Shown: positions 51,927-61,639, counted from the stretch's first letter. The stretch: DNA of 64,000 nucleotides from an uncultured Maribacter sp. (GCF_947495965.1 NZ_CANMBB010000003.1:186001-250000); one strand, 5' to 3'. Numbers and translations are program-made. Notes: a model not told the origin generated them from the sequence alone.

Positions 51927-53717
51927 TTGGAACCATTTATAGTATCGGCACGAAAATATAGACCTAAAACATTTAAAGATGTTGTTGGGCAGCAGGCTAT
52001 AACCAATACCCTATTAAATGCTATTGAGAGTAATCATTTAGCGCAAGCGTTACTTTTTTGTGGTCCGCGTGGGGTTGGCAAAACAACTTGTGCAAGAATA
52101 TTAGCAAAGCAAATAAATCAAGAAGATTCTCAAAATTCTGATGAAGATTTTGCTTTTAATATTTTTGAGTTAGATGCGGCATCTAATAACTCTGTAGATG
52201 ATATTCGTAGTCTTATAGACCAAGTGCGTATACCTCCACAAGTTGGAAAGTATAAAGTTTATATTATTGATGAGGTACACATGCTAACGCAATCTGCCTT
52301 TAATGCTTTTCTTAAAACGCTAGAAGAGCCTCCTAAACATGCCATCTTTATTTTAGCGACTACAGAAAAACACAAAATAATACCTACTATTTTATCTCGT
52401 TGCCAAATATTTGATTTTAAACGCATAACAGTAAAAGATGCTACGGAGTATTTAAAATACATAGCGGAAAATCAAGGTATTGAAGCAGAAGAAGAAGCAT
52501 TACATATTATTGCACAAAAAGCAGATGGCGCTATGAGAGATGCGCTTTCTATTTTTGACCGTGTAGTAAGTTTTTCTGGAAAAATCCTTACAAGAAAAGC
52601 GGTTACAGAAAACTTAAACGTATTAGATTATGATACGTATTTTTCTGCTACAGATTATATTTTAAACCATAGTATACCACAAGTTTTAATTCTATTTAAC
52701 AAAACACTTTCTTTAGGTTTTGATGGACACCATTTCATAAGTGGGTTAGCATCACATTTTAGAGATTTAATGGTATGCCAACACCAAGAAACTATATCTT
52801 TATTAGAAGTTGGAGAGGTAACAAAAAAGAAATACCAAGAACAAGCAAAAAAAGCATCCACTTCTTTTTTACTTCAAGCATTAGACATTGCTAATGATTG
52901 TGATTTAAAGTATAAAACCAGTAAAAACCAACGATTACTTGTAGAACTTACTTTAATGAAGCTATCCTCTATCAATTTTGATGGAGAAAAAAAAAATCCT
53001 GAATCCGTAGCATTACACAATAAAACCATCTCGTTTATTGCCCCTGCTTCTTTTTATCATTCTAAAAAAGAGAAGACTTCTACCAATACTATAAAAACAG
53101 AAAACAGCAAACCAATTCCAATTGCAGAAGAACCAAAAGCAGCTGCCACGCCCCAAAATACAGTTTCTATTCCTGAAACCAAAGCACCTATAACCAACAC
53201 AATTACTAAAGAAGCTCCTGCTCCAAAAAAAATAGATTTAAAAAATCCTATAAAAAGAGTTTCTGGCTTATCTATATCTAGCCTTAAAGCCAAAAAAGAA
53301 CATGAGTTAAACAAAAAAGAACTTGTAGTTGATGAATCTAAACTTCCTAAAGATGTTGTATCCGAAGAAAAATTACAGAAACTATGGGCAGAATTTGTTA
53401 ATGTGATTGATGCTAAAGGGCAAAAAATACTAGCATCTAACCTTAATGCAGATATTCCAAAACTTAAAAATGAGACCACCATACATATAGAACTCCCTAA
53501 TGATACTATGAGAAAAGAAGTAGAGAGAGAACAATATGAACTTATGGAGTTTCTAAAAAAGCAACTAAATAATTACTTTTTAGAGTTAAAAATTAAAGTA
53601 AATGAAACTACAGAAACTAAGTTTGCATTTACACCAGAAGAAAAATACGAGAAACTAAGACAAAAAAACCCTGTAATAGATTTACTTAGAAAAGAATTTG
53701 ATATGGATTTAACTTAA
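51927..53717 (+). CDS. dnaX: DNA polymerase III subunit tau (gamma/tau)
   Basis: 596-aa clamp-loader ATPase. TTG start; RKYRPKTFKDVVGQ, Walker A GPRGVGKTTC, DEVHML and the sensor region ATTEKHKIIPTILSRCQIFDF are clear. The zinc-finger module of E. coli DnaX is absent: the loop after Walker A is short, acidic and lacks the cysteines. Domain III ends near residue 350, followed by a low-complexity linker and the tau C-terminus (binding DnaE and DnaB in other bacteria). An A10 run at codons 354-357 could yield a gamma-like product by slippage. Confidence 0.95.
   Translation: MEPFIVSARKYRPKTFKDVVGQQAITNTLLNAIESNHLAQALLFCGPRGVGKTTCARILAKQINQEDSQNSDEDFAFNIFELDAASNNSVDDIRSLIDQVRIPPQVGKYKVYIIDEVHMLTQSAFNAFLKTLEEPPKHAIFILATTEKHKIIPTILSRCQIFDFKRITVKDATEYLKYIAENQGIEAEEEALHIIAQKADGAMRDALSIFDRVVSFSGKILTRKAVTENLNVLDYDTYFSATDYILNHSIPQVLILFNKTLSLGFDGHHFISGLASHFRDLMVCQHQETISLLEVGEVTKKKYQEQAKKASTSFLLQALDIANDCDLKYKTSKNQRLLVELTLMKLSSINFDGEKKNPESVALHNKTISFIAPASFYHSKKEKTSTNTIKTENSKPIPIAEEPKAAATPQNTVSIPETKAPITNTITKEAPAPKKIDLKNPIKRVSGLSISSLKAKKEHELNKKELVVDESKLPKDVVSEEKLQKLWAEFVNVIDAKGQKILASNLNADIPKLKNETTIHIELPNDTMRKEVEREQYELMEFLKKQLNNYFLELKIKVNETTETKFAFTPEEKYEKLRQKNPVIDLLRKEFDMDLT
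52987..52996 (+). other. A10 slippage candidate in dnaX
   Basis: GAA AAA AAA AAT at codons 354-357 gives ten A in a row. Gain of one base puts TGA two codons after the run; loss of one base leads to TAG within four codons. The site lies at the end of domain III, so slippage would give a product like gamma. T. thermophilus dnaX makes gamma by transcriptional slippage at an A-run, and E. coli by ribosomal frameshifting. Confidence 0.5.
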
Positions 53718-54058
53718 TTTCTTCTAGCCCTAATAGCAAATATGGCAAACATTATAGCCATAATAAGCAATCCAAAAGCCTCTCTAGCCTCTTCAATATT
53801 TTTAATATCTCCAGCTCCTATTTCAAAACCTTCAAATTTTTCTGGATACATATAAAAAAATCCTACTAAACTAATCACAGCAGCTAGTGCTAACAATACT
53901 GGATGAATTTTATTTAAAGCAAAAGCAATAGAAAGTATTGTTGCGCAAGAATATATAACAATCCAAAGCATTGGATCTGGATCATTATATTGTAATAATG
54001 CAGAAATAAAACATAATGCTCCATATAAAAAACCCAAATATTTATCTAATTTCTGCAT
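53714..54058 (-). CDS. TMEM220-like membrane protein
   Basis: 114 aa from MQKLDKYLGFLYG, with four hydrophobic segments and the TMEM220 signature SALLQYNDPDPMLWI near residue 20. Function unknown. Its stop overlaps the dnaX stop within TTAA. A -7 box TATCTTTG lies at 54090-54097. Confidence 0.85.
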   Translation of the reverse strand: MQKLDKYLGFLYGALCFISALLQYNDPDPMLWIVIYSCATILSIAFALNKIHPVLLALAAVISLVGFFYMYPEKFEGFEIGAGDIKNIEEAREAFGLLIMAIMFAIFAIRARRN

Positions 54059-54089
54059 ACTAATAAAAAACAAAATGTACTATATCTTT

Positions 54090-54097
54090 CAAAGATA
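54090..54097 (-). promoter_or_regulatory. -7 box of the TMEM220-like gene
   Basis: TATCTTTG on the minus strand, 32 nt before the ATG at 54058. It lies just left of the -33 element of the divergent miaE promoter. Confidence 0.45.
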
Positions 54098-54101
54098 CTA
54101 T

Positions 54102-54132
54102 TTTGATGTGATTATGTTTCCTTGTACATTTG
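54102..54132 (+). promoter_or_regulatory. Promoter of the miaE-like gene
   Basis: TTTG (54102-54105), exactly 19 nt, TACATTTG (54125-54132): a perfect Bacteroidota promoter. It fixes the ATG at 54148, because the upstream TTG at 54130 would fall inside the -7 box. Confidence 0.8.
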
Positions 54133-54147
54133 ATTTCATTTTATATT

Positions 54148-54729
54148 ATGCTAGGACTTAAACTACCAACAGACCCAAGATGGGTTAATATTGTAGAAAA
54201 AAATATTGACGAAATACTTACTGACCATGCTTATTGTGAGCAAAAAGCAGCAAGTACAGCTATTTCCTTAATAGTTTCTTTTCCAGAATTTACAGAACTT
54301 ACGCAAGAAATGATTGCTCTTTCTAGAGAAGAAATGGGACATTTTAAAATGGTTCATGACCGTATAATTGCCCGTGGAAAAACATTGGGCAGAGACCGTA
54401 AAGATCACTATGTTATTGCGTTACTTAAGTTTTTTCCAAAAGGAGGAAGCAGAACTACACAATTAGTACACAGGTTATTATATGCTGCACTTATTGAAGC
54501 TAGAAGTTGTGAACGTTTTAGACTACTATCAGAACAATTAGAAGATAAAGAACTTGCAGAATTTTACCATAAACTAATGGTAAGCGAAGCTAGTCACTAC
54601 ACTATGTTCTTACAATTTGCAAGGCAATATGGAGACACTGAAGAAGTAAATAAAAAATGGCAAGATTTATTAACCTATGAGGCACAAATCATGAAAAACC
54701 TAAGTAAAAAAGAAACGATTCACGGTTAG
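54148..54729 (+). CDS. miaE: tRNA-(ms2io6A)-hydroxylase-like diiron enzyme (MiaE)
   Basis: 193 aa. MiaE hydroxylates the isopentenyl side chain of modified A37 in tRNA. The diiron ligands are visible as a ferritin-like helix set: EQKAAS, SREEMGHFKMVHDRI (ExxH), EARSCERF and VSEASHYTMF (ExxH). The first segment KLPTDPRWVNIVEKN is typical. Its stop overlaps the stop of the convergent ppx gene. Confidence 0.93.
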   Translation: MLGLKLPTDPRWVNIVEKNIDEILTDHAYCEQKAASTAISLIVSFPEFTELTQEMIALSREEMGHFKMVHDRIIARGKTLGRDRKDHYVIALLKFFPKGGSRTTQLVHRLLYAALIEARSCERFRLLSEQLEDKELAEFYHKLMVSEASHYTMFLQFARQYGDTEEVNKKWQDLLTYEAQIMKNLSKKETIHG

Positions 54730-55625
54730 GTTACATCTTTATTTTTAGAATAATAAAGTGTTTTTATTATTCCGTCTGAAAGTCCAATTTTGGGAACATA
54801 TATTTTTTTAGAAGCACTCCATTTTGCAGCAGAAAGAAAAATACGTGTTGCTGGTATAATAACATCTGCACGATCTGGATTTAAACCAAGCTCAGAAACA
54901 CGATCATCATAACTTAAACTATCTAAAAACTTATATTGTGCATTAAGCCATATATAAGAAAGTGCTTGACCTTCTTTTCTGCCAGACATTTTATGCAACT
55001 TATTAATGTTTCCTCCAGAACCAATAATAGAAAGCTTTTCTAAGCCAGCTGTATTAGATTCTATCCATTTTTTAAGATTATCCCAAACTTCTTGCTTTAC
55101 CATATCATTTAACAAACGTACAGTACCCAATTTAAATGATTTGGATATCTTTATTTTTCCGTTAGTGAATATGGTAAATTCTGTACTACCACCACCAACA
55201 TCTATATATAGGTAAGACTGATCCTCCTTAATTAAGTTTTTTAAATCTGTAGAGGAAATAATTGCAGCTTCTTCTTTTCCGTTAATTAAATCTATAGCAA
55301 CGCCAGCTTCTTTTTTTATTCTTTCAATAATATCCGCGCCATTGCTTGCCTCTCTCATTGCAGATGTAGCACAAGCTCTATAATCTTCTACTCCTGCAAC
55401 CTCCATTAAAAGTTTAAAGGCTTTCATAGATTTAAGCATCCTATTTTCATTTTTCTCGGATATTTCCCCTTTTGTAAATGAGTCTTCTCCTAAACGAACA
55501 GGAACACGCACTAAAGCACTTTTTCTAAACTGTGTTTTTTTTCCTTCTTCTTCTATTACGTTATGTGTTAATAAACGTATTGCATTAGAGCCTATATCTA
55601 TCGCTGCAAATTTTCTAACCTTCAA
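54726..55625 (-). CDS. Ppx/GppA-family exopolyphosphatase
   Basis: 299-aa ASKHA phosphatase: FAAIDIGSNAIRLL near the start, YIDVGGGSTEFTIF near residue 140, and IIGSGGNINKL. Hydrolyses polyphosphate or pppGpp; single Ppx/GppA domain without the C-terminal extension of E. coli Ppx. TTG start. It lies 12 nt after ppk, so synthesis and breakdown of polyphosphate are encoded together. Confidence 0.92.
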   Translation of the reverse strand: MKVRKFAAIDIGSNAIRLLTHNVIEEEGKKTQFRKSALVRVPVRLGEDSFTKGEISEKNENRMLKSMKAFKLLMEVAGVEDYRACATSAMREASNGADIIERIKKEAGVAIDLINGKEEAAIISSTDLKNLIKEDQSYLYIDVGGGSTEFTIFTNGKIKISKSFKLGTVRLLNDMVKQEVWDNLKKWIESNTAGLEKLSIIGSGGNINKLHKMSGRKEGQALSYIWLNAQYKFLDSLSYDDRVSELGLNPDRADVIIPATRIFLSAAKWSASKKIYVPKIGLSDGIIKTLYYSKNKDVT

Positions 55626-55637
55626 ATCCCTGCCTTT

Positions 55638-57707
55638 TTATTGCAAATTTAATTTATTTAAATAATAGTCATAGCTTACAAACTGGGATCTACTTGCCTC
55701 TTCCCCTTCTTTTCTATAGGCATTATCTTGCTTGTCTGAAAAAACTCTAGCTTTAACGTTATCATTCCAACAAATATCAAACGTATCTAAAATTTCTTTT
55801 TTAATATCTTCATCATAGATTGGGCACCCTACCTCTACTCTATTATCTAGGTTTCTTGTCATCCAATCTGCAGAGGATATATACACTTTAGAATCTCCAT
55901 CATTACCAAAAATAAAAACTCTAGAATGTTCTAAAAATTTATCTACAACACTAATTGCTTCTATATTTTCGCTCATTCCTTTTACTCCAGGAATTAAACA
56001 ACATATTCCTCTAATTATTAACTGTATTTTTACCCCAGCATTACTAGCTTCATATAATTTATCTATCATTTTATAGGATGTAAAGCTATTCATCTTAATT
56101 TTTATAAAAGCCTCTTTACCTTCGTTAGCATTTTGGATTTCCTTTTCAATGAATTTAATAAATGTACTTTTTGTATAATGTGGAGAAACAATTAAATGCT
56201 TGTATTTATTAATTTTATAGGTAGTCTCAAAAAAGTCAAAAACTTTATTTAATTCCTTTAAAATTGCATCATGTGCCGTAAACAGTATAAAATCTGTATA
56301 AATTTTAGCGGTAGACTCGTTAAAATTACCAGTACTAACAAAGCCATATCTTTTTAATCCATTTTCTTCCTCTCGCTCTACTAAACATATTTTACTATGC
56401 ACTTTTAATCCTGGAACTCCAAAAATTAATTTAACACCTTCTGCCTGTAATTGCTCTGCGTATTCAATATTTGCTTGCTCATCAAAACGTGCTTGTAATT
56501 CTATTTGTACAGTAACTTGCTTACCATTTTTAACTGCATTTACAAGGCAAGCTGCTACTTGCGAATCGTTTGCTAGTCTATAAACTGTAATTTTTATAGA
56601 CTTAACGTTTGGATCTAAAGCTGCTTCTCTTAAAAACTTAATTACGTAAGAAAAGGTATGGTATGGCGTGTATAACAAATAATCCTTTTTTGCTATAGAT
56701 TCTATAATACTACCTTCTGTATTTAACCCTTTAACTGGCAAAGGTTTTATTTTATCATATAACAAATCTTGTCTTCCCAAACTTGGAAAACCCATATAAT
56801 CTCTACGGTTGTGGTAACGACCACCTGGAATAACACTATCTGTATCTTCCACTTCCATTTTTTCTTTTAAATAAGACAAGGTATCTGCTCTTATACTTTT
56901 ATCATACACAAAACGTACCGGATCGCTAACTTTTCTATGTTCTACACTAGAAGATATTTTTTCAATGAAACTCTTACTTAAATCGTTATCAATATCTAAT
57001 TCTGCGTCTCTGGTAATTTTAATCATATGCGCAGAAATAGACTCATAATCGAACATCGTAAATATACTACCTAGACAGTATCTTATTAAATCATCTAGGA
57101 TTATAATATAGTCTTTATCTCCCTCTTTAGGAAGCACTATAAAACGATCTATTCCTTTAGGTATTTCTATTAAAGCAAACCTTTTTAGCTTTTTGCCTTT
57201 TTCTTCTTTTAAAAGTATTCTTACAGCCAAATATGCTGCTGTATCTTTTAGGGTAGGAAACTTGTTTACATCACTTAAAATAATAGTCATAAGTTGCGGG
57301 CCTACCTTTTGTAAAAAATAATTTTTAGCAAACTCTTTTTGACTATCGTTAAGTTCCGTTTCTTTTATTATAAAAATGTTTTGTCCCTCTAGTTCTTCTT
57401 CTACCTTTTTTAAAATTCCTAAACTTTTTGTTTGCTGATAAATTACGATTTTAGTAATCTCTTCTAAAAGGTCTTTAGCTTTCTCCCCTCCTAAAACACT
57501 TTTTCCATTTTTACCAGCCTCTACAATACGTTTTACGGTAGCATACCTAACTTTAAAAAATTCATCTAAGTTATTAGAAAAGATTCCCAAAAAACGCATA
57601 CGCTCTATTAAAGGGACATTCGTATCTGCACTTTCTTGTAAGACCCTTTCATTAAATAACAACCAACTTATTTCTCTATTTATGTATTGATTCTTATTTT
57701 TTATCAT
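55638..57707 (-). CDS. ppk1: Polyphosphate kinase 1
   Basis: 689-aa enzyme making polyphosphate from ATP. The N-domain (INREISWLLFNERVLQES), the catalytic His region (KVHSKICLVERE) and FVSTGNFNESTAKIYTDF are present, with the second PLD-like half near ISSADWMTRNLDNRVEV. Starts by overlapping the sixA stop by 4 nt. Confidence 0.97.
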   Translation of the reverse strand: MIKNKNQYINREISWLLFNERVLQESADTNVPLIERMRFLGIFSNNLDEFFKVRYATVKRIVEAGKNGKSVLGGEKAKDLLEEITKIVIYQQTKSLGILKKVEEELEGQNIFIIKETELNDSQKEFAKNYFLQKVGPQLMTIILSDVNKFPTLKDTAAYLAVRILLKEEKGKKLKRFALIEIPKGIDRFIVLPKEGDKDYIIILDDLIRYCLGSIFTMFDYESISAHMIKITRDAELDIDNDLSKSFIEKISSSVEHRKVSDPVRFVYDKSIRADTLSYLKEKMEVEDTDSVIPGGRYHNRRDYMGFPSLGRQDLLYDKIKPLPVKGLNTEGSIIESIAKKDYLLYTPYHTFSYVIKFLREAALDPNVKSIKITVYRLANDSQVAACLVNAVKNGKQVTVQIELQARFDEQANIEYAEQLQAEGVKLIFGVPGLKVHSKICLVEREEENGLKRYGFVSTGNFNESTAKIYTDFILFTAHDAILKELNKVFDFFETTYKINKYKHLIVSPHYTKSTFIKFIEKEIQNANEGKEAFIKIKMNSFTSYKMIDKLYEASNAGVKIQLIIRGICCLIPGVKGMSENIEAISVVDKFLEHSRVFIFGNDGDSKVYISSADWMTRNLDNRVEVGCPIYDEDIKKEILDTFDICWNDNVKARVFSDKQDNAYRKEGEEASRSQFVSYDYYLNKLNLQ

Positions 57708-58192
57708 ACTCTTAATTGTTTTGGAAAAATAATTTGTTTTGTTACTCCTTTAGTAATAGAAGACCACTTATCTTCATTAAATTGTAATTGCACCAAACCA
57801 CTAGTCGGAACGTTTTCAATATAGTTATTTCCTAAAGAATTAGCAATATGTGTAAACGCATAATTATGTCCAAATATTACTATTGTATTTAAACTATTAT
57901 CTATTGTTTTTACAAAAGAAAGTACACTTTCTCCAGAAAAATCATACAACTCATTGGCTATCTGAAAATTAGAAAAACTGAAATCTAGTTTTCTACAAAA
58001 AATCATGCTGGTATGCAGCGCCCTATTGGCGGGGCTAGAAAACATATAGTCAATATTAAATTGTTGTTTTCTTAACACCTCTGCTACCAAAAAAGCATCG
58101 TTAATTCCTCTTTCTTTAAGCGGCCGATCCTTATCCTTTACATTATACTCCCAAGAAGATTTACCATGACGAACTAAAATTAAATTTTTCAT
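57704..58192 (-). CDS. SixA-like histidine phosphatase
   Basis: 162-aa phosphoglycerate-mutase-like phosphatase with the RHG motif in LILVRHGKSSWEY and FGHNYAFTHIAN (second catalytic His). Relatives dephosphorylate phosphohistidine proteins or small molecules. ATG at 58192. Between pdxH (7 nt) and ppk1 (overlap). Confidence 0.88.
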   Translation of the reverse strand: MKNLILVRHGKSSWEYNVKDKDRPLKERGINDAFLVAEVLRKQQFNIDYMFSSPANRALHTSMIFCRKLDFSFSNFQIANELYDFSGESVLSFVKTIDNSLNTIVIFGHNYAFTHIANSLGNNYIENVPTSGLVQLQFNEDKWSSITKGVTKQIIFPKQLRV

Positions 58193-58199
58193 ACACAAC

Positions 58200-58847
58200 T
58201 TAAGGTGCTAAACGTTCCACTTTCCAATTAAAATCTTCTTGCATTTCAAAACGTATCCTATCATGCAGTCTATTAGGTCTTCCTTGCCAAAACTCTATAG
58301 ATACTGGCTTTACAATATAACCTCCCCAGTGCTCTGGGCGCTTTATCTCTTTATTTTGATATTCCTCTTCTAATTCTTTTAATTTATTTTCCAAAACTTC
58401 TCTAGAAGCAATAACACTACTTTGATTAGACACTATTGCTCCTAGTTTACTACCATCTGGTCTAGATTCAAAATACCCATCAGATAAGTTTTCTGCTATT
58501 TTTTCTGCTCTTCCTTTTACAATTACTTGACGCTCAAGGTTTGGCCAAAAGAAAGACAAACACACATTAGGATTAGCACTAATTGCTTTCCCCTTTTCAC
58601 TAGTGTAATTGGTGTAAAATATAAAACCTTCGAAAGTATATTTTTTTAAAAGCACTACTCGGTTTTTTGGATAACCATCTAAACCAATTGTAGAAATAGT
58701 CATTGCATTAGCCTCATCTACTCCTTTAGATGCTTCCACTTCATAAAACCACTTCTGAAAAACCTCCATTGGGTTATCTGAAATAGCTTTCTCTACAAGT
58801 TCACTTTTCTCGTAGGATTTTCTATAATTACTTAAGTCTTTTTGCAT
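58200..58847 (-). CDS. pdxH: Pyridoxamine 5'-phosphate oxidase
   Basis: 215-aa FMN enzyme making pyridoxal phosphate. Landmarks are NAMTISTIGLDGYPKNRVVLLK split over strand 1, FYTNYTSEKGKAISANP, and the C-terminal FWQGRPNRLHDRI. First gene of pdxH-sixA-ppk1-ppx. Confidence 0.97.
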   Translation of the reverse strand: MQKDLSNYRKSYEKSELVEKAISDNPMEVFQKWFYEVEASKGVDEANAMTISTIGLDGYPKNRVVLLKKYTFEGFIFYTNYTSEKGKAISANPNVCLSFFWPNLERQVIVKGRAEKIAENLSDGYFESRPDGSKLGAIVSNQSSVIASREVLENKLKELEEEYQNKEIKRPEHWGGYIVKPVSIEFWQGRPNRLHDRIRFEMQEDFNWKVERLAP

Positions 58848-58922
58848 TATTTTCTAGTCTATTTACAAGATACACAAAGATCTGCAAAAGATAGGACAAA
58901 GAAAAAATTGAAAGGGTATTTA

Positions 58923-59831
58923 TTAAAATTCAAAGACTTTTCCGTCTTCTGCTAACTGCACATTAGCAAAAATTTCTTTCGCCTCTGTTTTAAATACTTC
59001 TATTGATTTATATCTGGTAGAATAATGACCTAAAACCAGAGTACCAACTTCTGCATCTTTTGCAATAATTGCCGCTTCTTTTGCTGTAGAATGCTTTGTT
59101 TTAACCGCTAAATCTTCTTGTGTATGTAAAAAGGTAGACTCATGGTACAGAGCTGTAGTATTTTTAATAATAGGAACTATATCTGGCTTATAGGCCGTAT
59201 CACTACAAAAGGCATAACTTTTAGGAGCATCCGGATCAAAAGTTAATTCTGAATTTGGAATAGACGCTCCGGAATCTAAAATAATATCTTTTCCGTTTTT
59301 TATTTTTTGATAATAAACTTTATCAATCTTATACTTTTGTGCGGCTTCTATATTTAGCTTTCTTTGCCCTTCTTTTTCCTTAAATAAAAAACCATTTGTA
59401 TATACCCTATGACTTAAAGGGATTGTTTCTACTGTAACTTTATCATCCTCATACACCATGACAGATTCTTTAGCAGTAATCTCATGAAAATATAAATTAT
59501 AATTAGTCCAAGAATCCCCTAACTTAAGAAGTAAAGTAATTGCTTCTTTTATTCCTTTAGGACCATGAATGTGTAATTCTTTATCGCGACCTAATAATCT
59601 AAATGTAGAAACCAAACCTGGCAAACCAAAAAAATGATCCCCATGTAAATGCGAAATAAAAATATGATTTATTCTAGAAAATTTAATTTTATGCTTTCTA
59701 AGTTGCACTTGAGTTCCCTCACCACAATCTATTAAAAACATATGATTTTTAATCTCTAATAATTGCGCTGTGGGGTTTGTTAGTGTTCTTGGTGTAGCGG
59801 CATAACAACCTAGTATGGTTAGTTTTATCAT
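58923..59831 (-). CDS. rnz: Ribonuclease Z
   Basis: 302-aa metallo-beta-lactamase nuclease that trims tRNA 3' ends. Zinc motif FISHLHGDHFFGLPGL near residue 58, then FCSDTAYKPD and LGHYSTRYKS. Last gene of the pyrR-pyrB-STAS-rnz run, 3 nt after the STAS-like gene. Confidence 0.95.
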   Translation of the reverse strand: MIKLTILGCYAATPRTLTNPTAQLLEIKNHMFLIDCGEGTQVQLRKHKIKFSRINHIFISHLHGDHFFGLPGLVSTFRLLGRDKELHIHGPKGIKEAITLLLKLGDSWTNYNLYFHEITAKESVMVYEDDKVTVETIPLSHRVYTNGFLFKEKEGQRKLNIEAAQKYKIDKVYYQKIKNGKDIILDSGASIPNSELTFDPDAPKSYAFCSDTAYKPDIVPIIKNTTALYHESTFLHTQEDLAVKTKHSTAKEAAIIAKDAEVGTLVLGHYSTRYKSIEVFKTEAKEIFANVQLAEDGKVFEF

Positions 59832-59834
59832 TAA

Positions 59835-60167
59835 TTAAAAATCAAGGTCTCTTTCTATCTCTTCCATTTCTATAATATCTTTTGCTTCCTGAATGGTAGG
59901 AACTACGCAAAGCTCTTCTGGAACATCGTCATAAGAAACCTTATTCGTAACTAATACAAACGATTTTTTGGAAGTTCTATGATTATTAGATAATTGCAAA
60001 AACTCCAATATATCATTTGCCGTAATTGCGTCGAACGAAAAAAGATTTACTATAATATTATCCTTATTAATTTTAGAATATTCTTTAGTGAGATTTTCCA
60101 AGAAAACTTTAAGTTCTATATTTTCTTGAAAAGCTATAGTAGTATTTCCTTCTTTAGTAAAAATCAT
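59835..60167 (-). CDS. STAS-like small protein upstream of rnz
   Basis: 110 aa with a STAS/anti-sigma-antagonist-like fold (NIIVNLFSFDAITANDILEFLQLSNNH split around the phosphoryl-site region) and an acidic C-terminus (DIIEMEEIERDLDF). Conserved next to rnz in Flavobacteriia from memory. No catalytic motif; function unknown. Confidence 0.7.
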   Translation of the reverse strand: MIFTKEGNTTIAFQENIELKVFLENLTKEYSKINKDNIIVNLFSFDAITANDILEFLQLSNNHRTSKKSFVLVTNKVSYDDVPEELCVVPTIQEAKDIIEMEEIERDLDF

Positions 60168-60169
60168 GA

Positions 60170-61096
60170 TTATTTAATTTTTGCTGCTAATAAATAAATT
60201 ACCGCCATACGTATTGCCACTCCATTTTCTACCTGATTAAGAATAATAGATTGCTTAGAGTCTGCAACATCACTTGTAATTTCCACACCACGGTTTATGG
60301 GTCCTGGATGCATAATTACAATCTCCTTATCTAAGCTATTTAAAAGCGCTTTATTCACACCAAATTGTTGGGTATACTCTCTTGTTGTAGGAAAGTAACT
60401 AATATCTAGTCTCTCATTTTGTATGCGCAGCATATTTGCTACATCACACCAATTTAAAGCTTTTCTTAAATTAGTCTCCACCTCTACACCTAAAGACTCT
60501 ATATGTTTTGGTATTAATGTTTTAGGACCACAAACTTTAACATTAGCTCCAAGCAATTTTAATGCAAATATATTAGACAATGCAACTCTTGAGTGTAAAA
60601 TATCGCCAACAATAACCACATTTTTCCCTGCAACATCTCCAAATTTTTCTCTAATAGAAAAACTATCTAATAAGGCTTGTGTTGGATGTTCATGTGCCCC
60701 ATCTCCTGCGTTAATTATTGCAGCATTTACATGTCTTGACAAGAAAATCCCTGCTCCAGGATTTGGGTGGCGCATAACAACCATATCTACTTTCATAGAT
60801 AAAATATTATTCACCGTATCTATTAGCGTTTCCCCTTTTTTAACAGAAGATTGTCCTGCAGAAAAATTAATAACATCTGCAGAGAGTCTTTTCTCTGCCA
60901 ACTCAAAAGAAAGTTTTGTCCTTGTACTGTTCTCAAAAAAGATATTTGCAATGTTTATATCTCTTAAAGAAGGAACTTTTTTAATAGACCTATTAATTAC
61001 TTCTTTAAAATGATCAGCAGTTTCAAAAATGAGTTGTATATCTTGTTCTTTTAGATATTTTATTCCCAGTAAGTGGTTTACACTTAATTCGCTCAT
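60170..61096 (-). CDS. pyrB: Aspartate carbamoyltransferase catalytic subunit
   Basis: 308 aa; second step of pyrimidine synthesis. Carbamoyl-phosphate motif FENSTRTKLSFE near residue 52, GDGAHEHPTQALLD and HPGPINRGVEI. No pyrI regulatory subunit is adjacent. It starts 3 nt after pyrR. Confidence 0.97.
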   Translation of the reverse strand: MSELSVNHLLGIKYLKEQDIQLIFETADHFKEVINRSIKKVPSLRDINIANIFFENSTRTKLSFELAEKRLSADVINFSAGQSSVKKGETLIDTVNNILSMKVDMVVMRHPNPGAGIFLSRHVNAAIINAGDGAHEHPTQALLDSFSIREKFGDVAGKNVVIVGDILHSRVALSNIFALKLLGANVKVCGPKTLIPKHIESLGVEVETNLRKALNWCDVANMLRIQNERLDISYFPTTREYTQQFGVNKALLNSLDKEIVIMHPGPINRGVEITSDVADSKQSIILNQVENGVAIRMAVIYLLAAKIK

Positions 61097-61099
61097 TTC

Positions 61100-61639
61100 T
61101 TATTTATTTATTAAATATATAACATCTTTACCATCATTCTCTTCCCACATTACTTGTACCTTTTCATCATTAATAGCATCTACCTGCCTTCCTCTATAAT
61201 TAGGTTGTATTGGTAAATGTCTACTAAACCTACGATCTATTAAGGTTAGTAGCTCCACCTCTGAAGGTCTTCCAAAACTCTGTATTGCAGTTAACGCCGC
61301 TCTTATACTTCTTCCGGTATACAATACATCATCTATTAAAACTACTTTCTTATCTTCTACTAAAAAGTCTATCTTGGTTTTTGTAGCTTCTAATGTTTTA
61401 TCTCCTCTTCTAAAATCATCTCTATAGAAAGTAATATCTAGATAACCTAATTGTATCTCTTTAACTCCATACTCTTCCCTAAGTATTTTAGTTAATCTAT
61501 CTGCCAAGAATTTACCTCTAGGCTGTATTCCTATTAGAACCGTATTTTTAAAATCTAAATGACTTTCGAGAAGCTGGCATGCTAATCGATGAAGAATAAT
61601 ATTTATTTCTTTTGAGGAAAGTAGAACTTTTTTACTCAT
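61100..61639 (-). CDS. pyrR: PyrR bifunctional regulator / uracil phosphoribosyltransferase
   Basis: 179 aa with the PRPP loop VVLIDDVLYTGRSIRAALTA near residue 95 and LIDRRFSRHLPIQPNYRGR. In Bacillus PyrR attenuates pyr mRNA; here the predicted 5' leader is only about 25 nt, too short for such an attenuator, so enzyme activity or another mode is more likely. First gene of the pyr run. Confidence 0.93.
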   Translation of the reverse strand: MSKKVLLSSKEINIILHRLACQLLESHLDFKNTVLIGIQPRGKFLADRLTKILREEYGVKEIQLGYLDITFYRDDFRRGDKTLEATKTKIDFLVEDKKVVLIDDVLYTGRSIRAALTAIQSFGRPSEVELLTLIDRRFSRHLPIQPNYRGRQVDAINDEKVQVMWEENDGKDVIYLINK

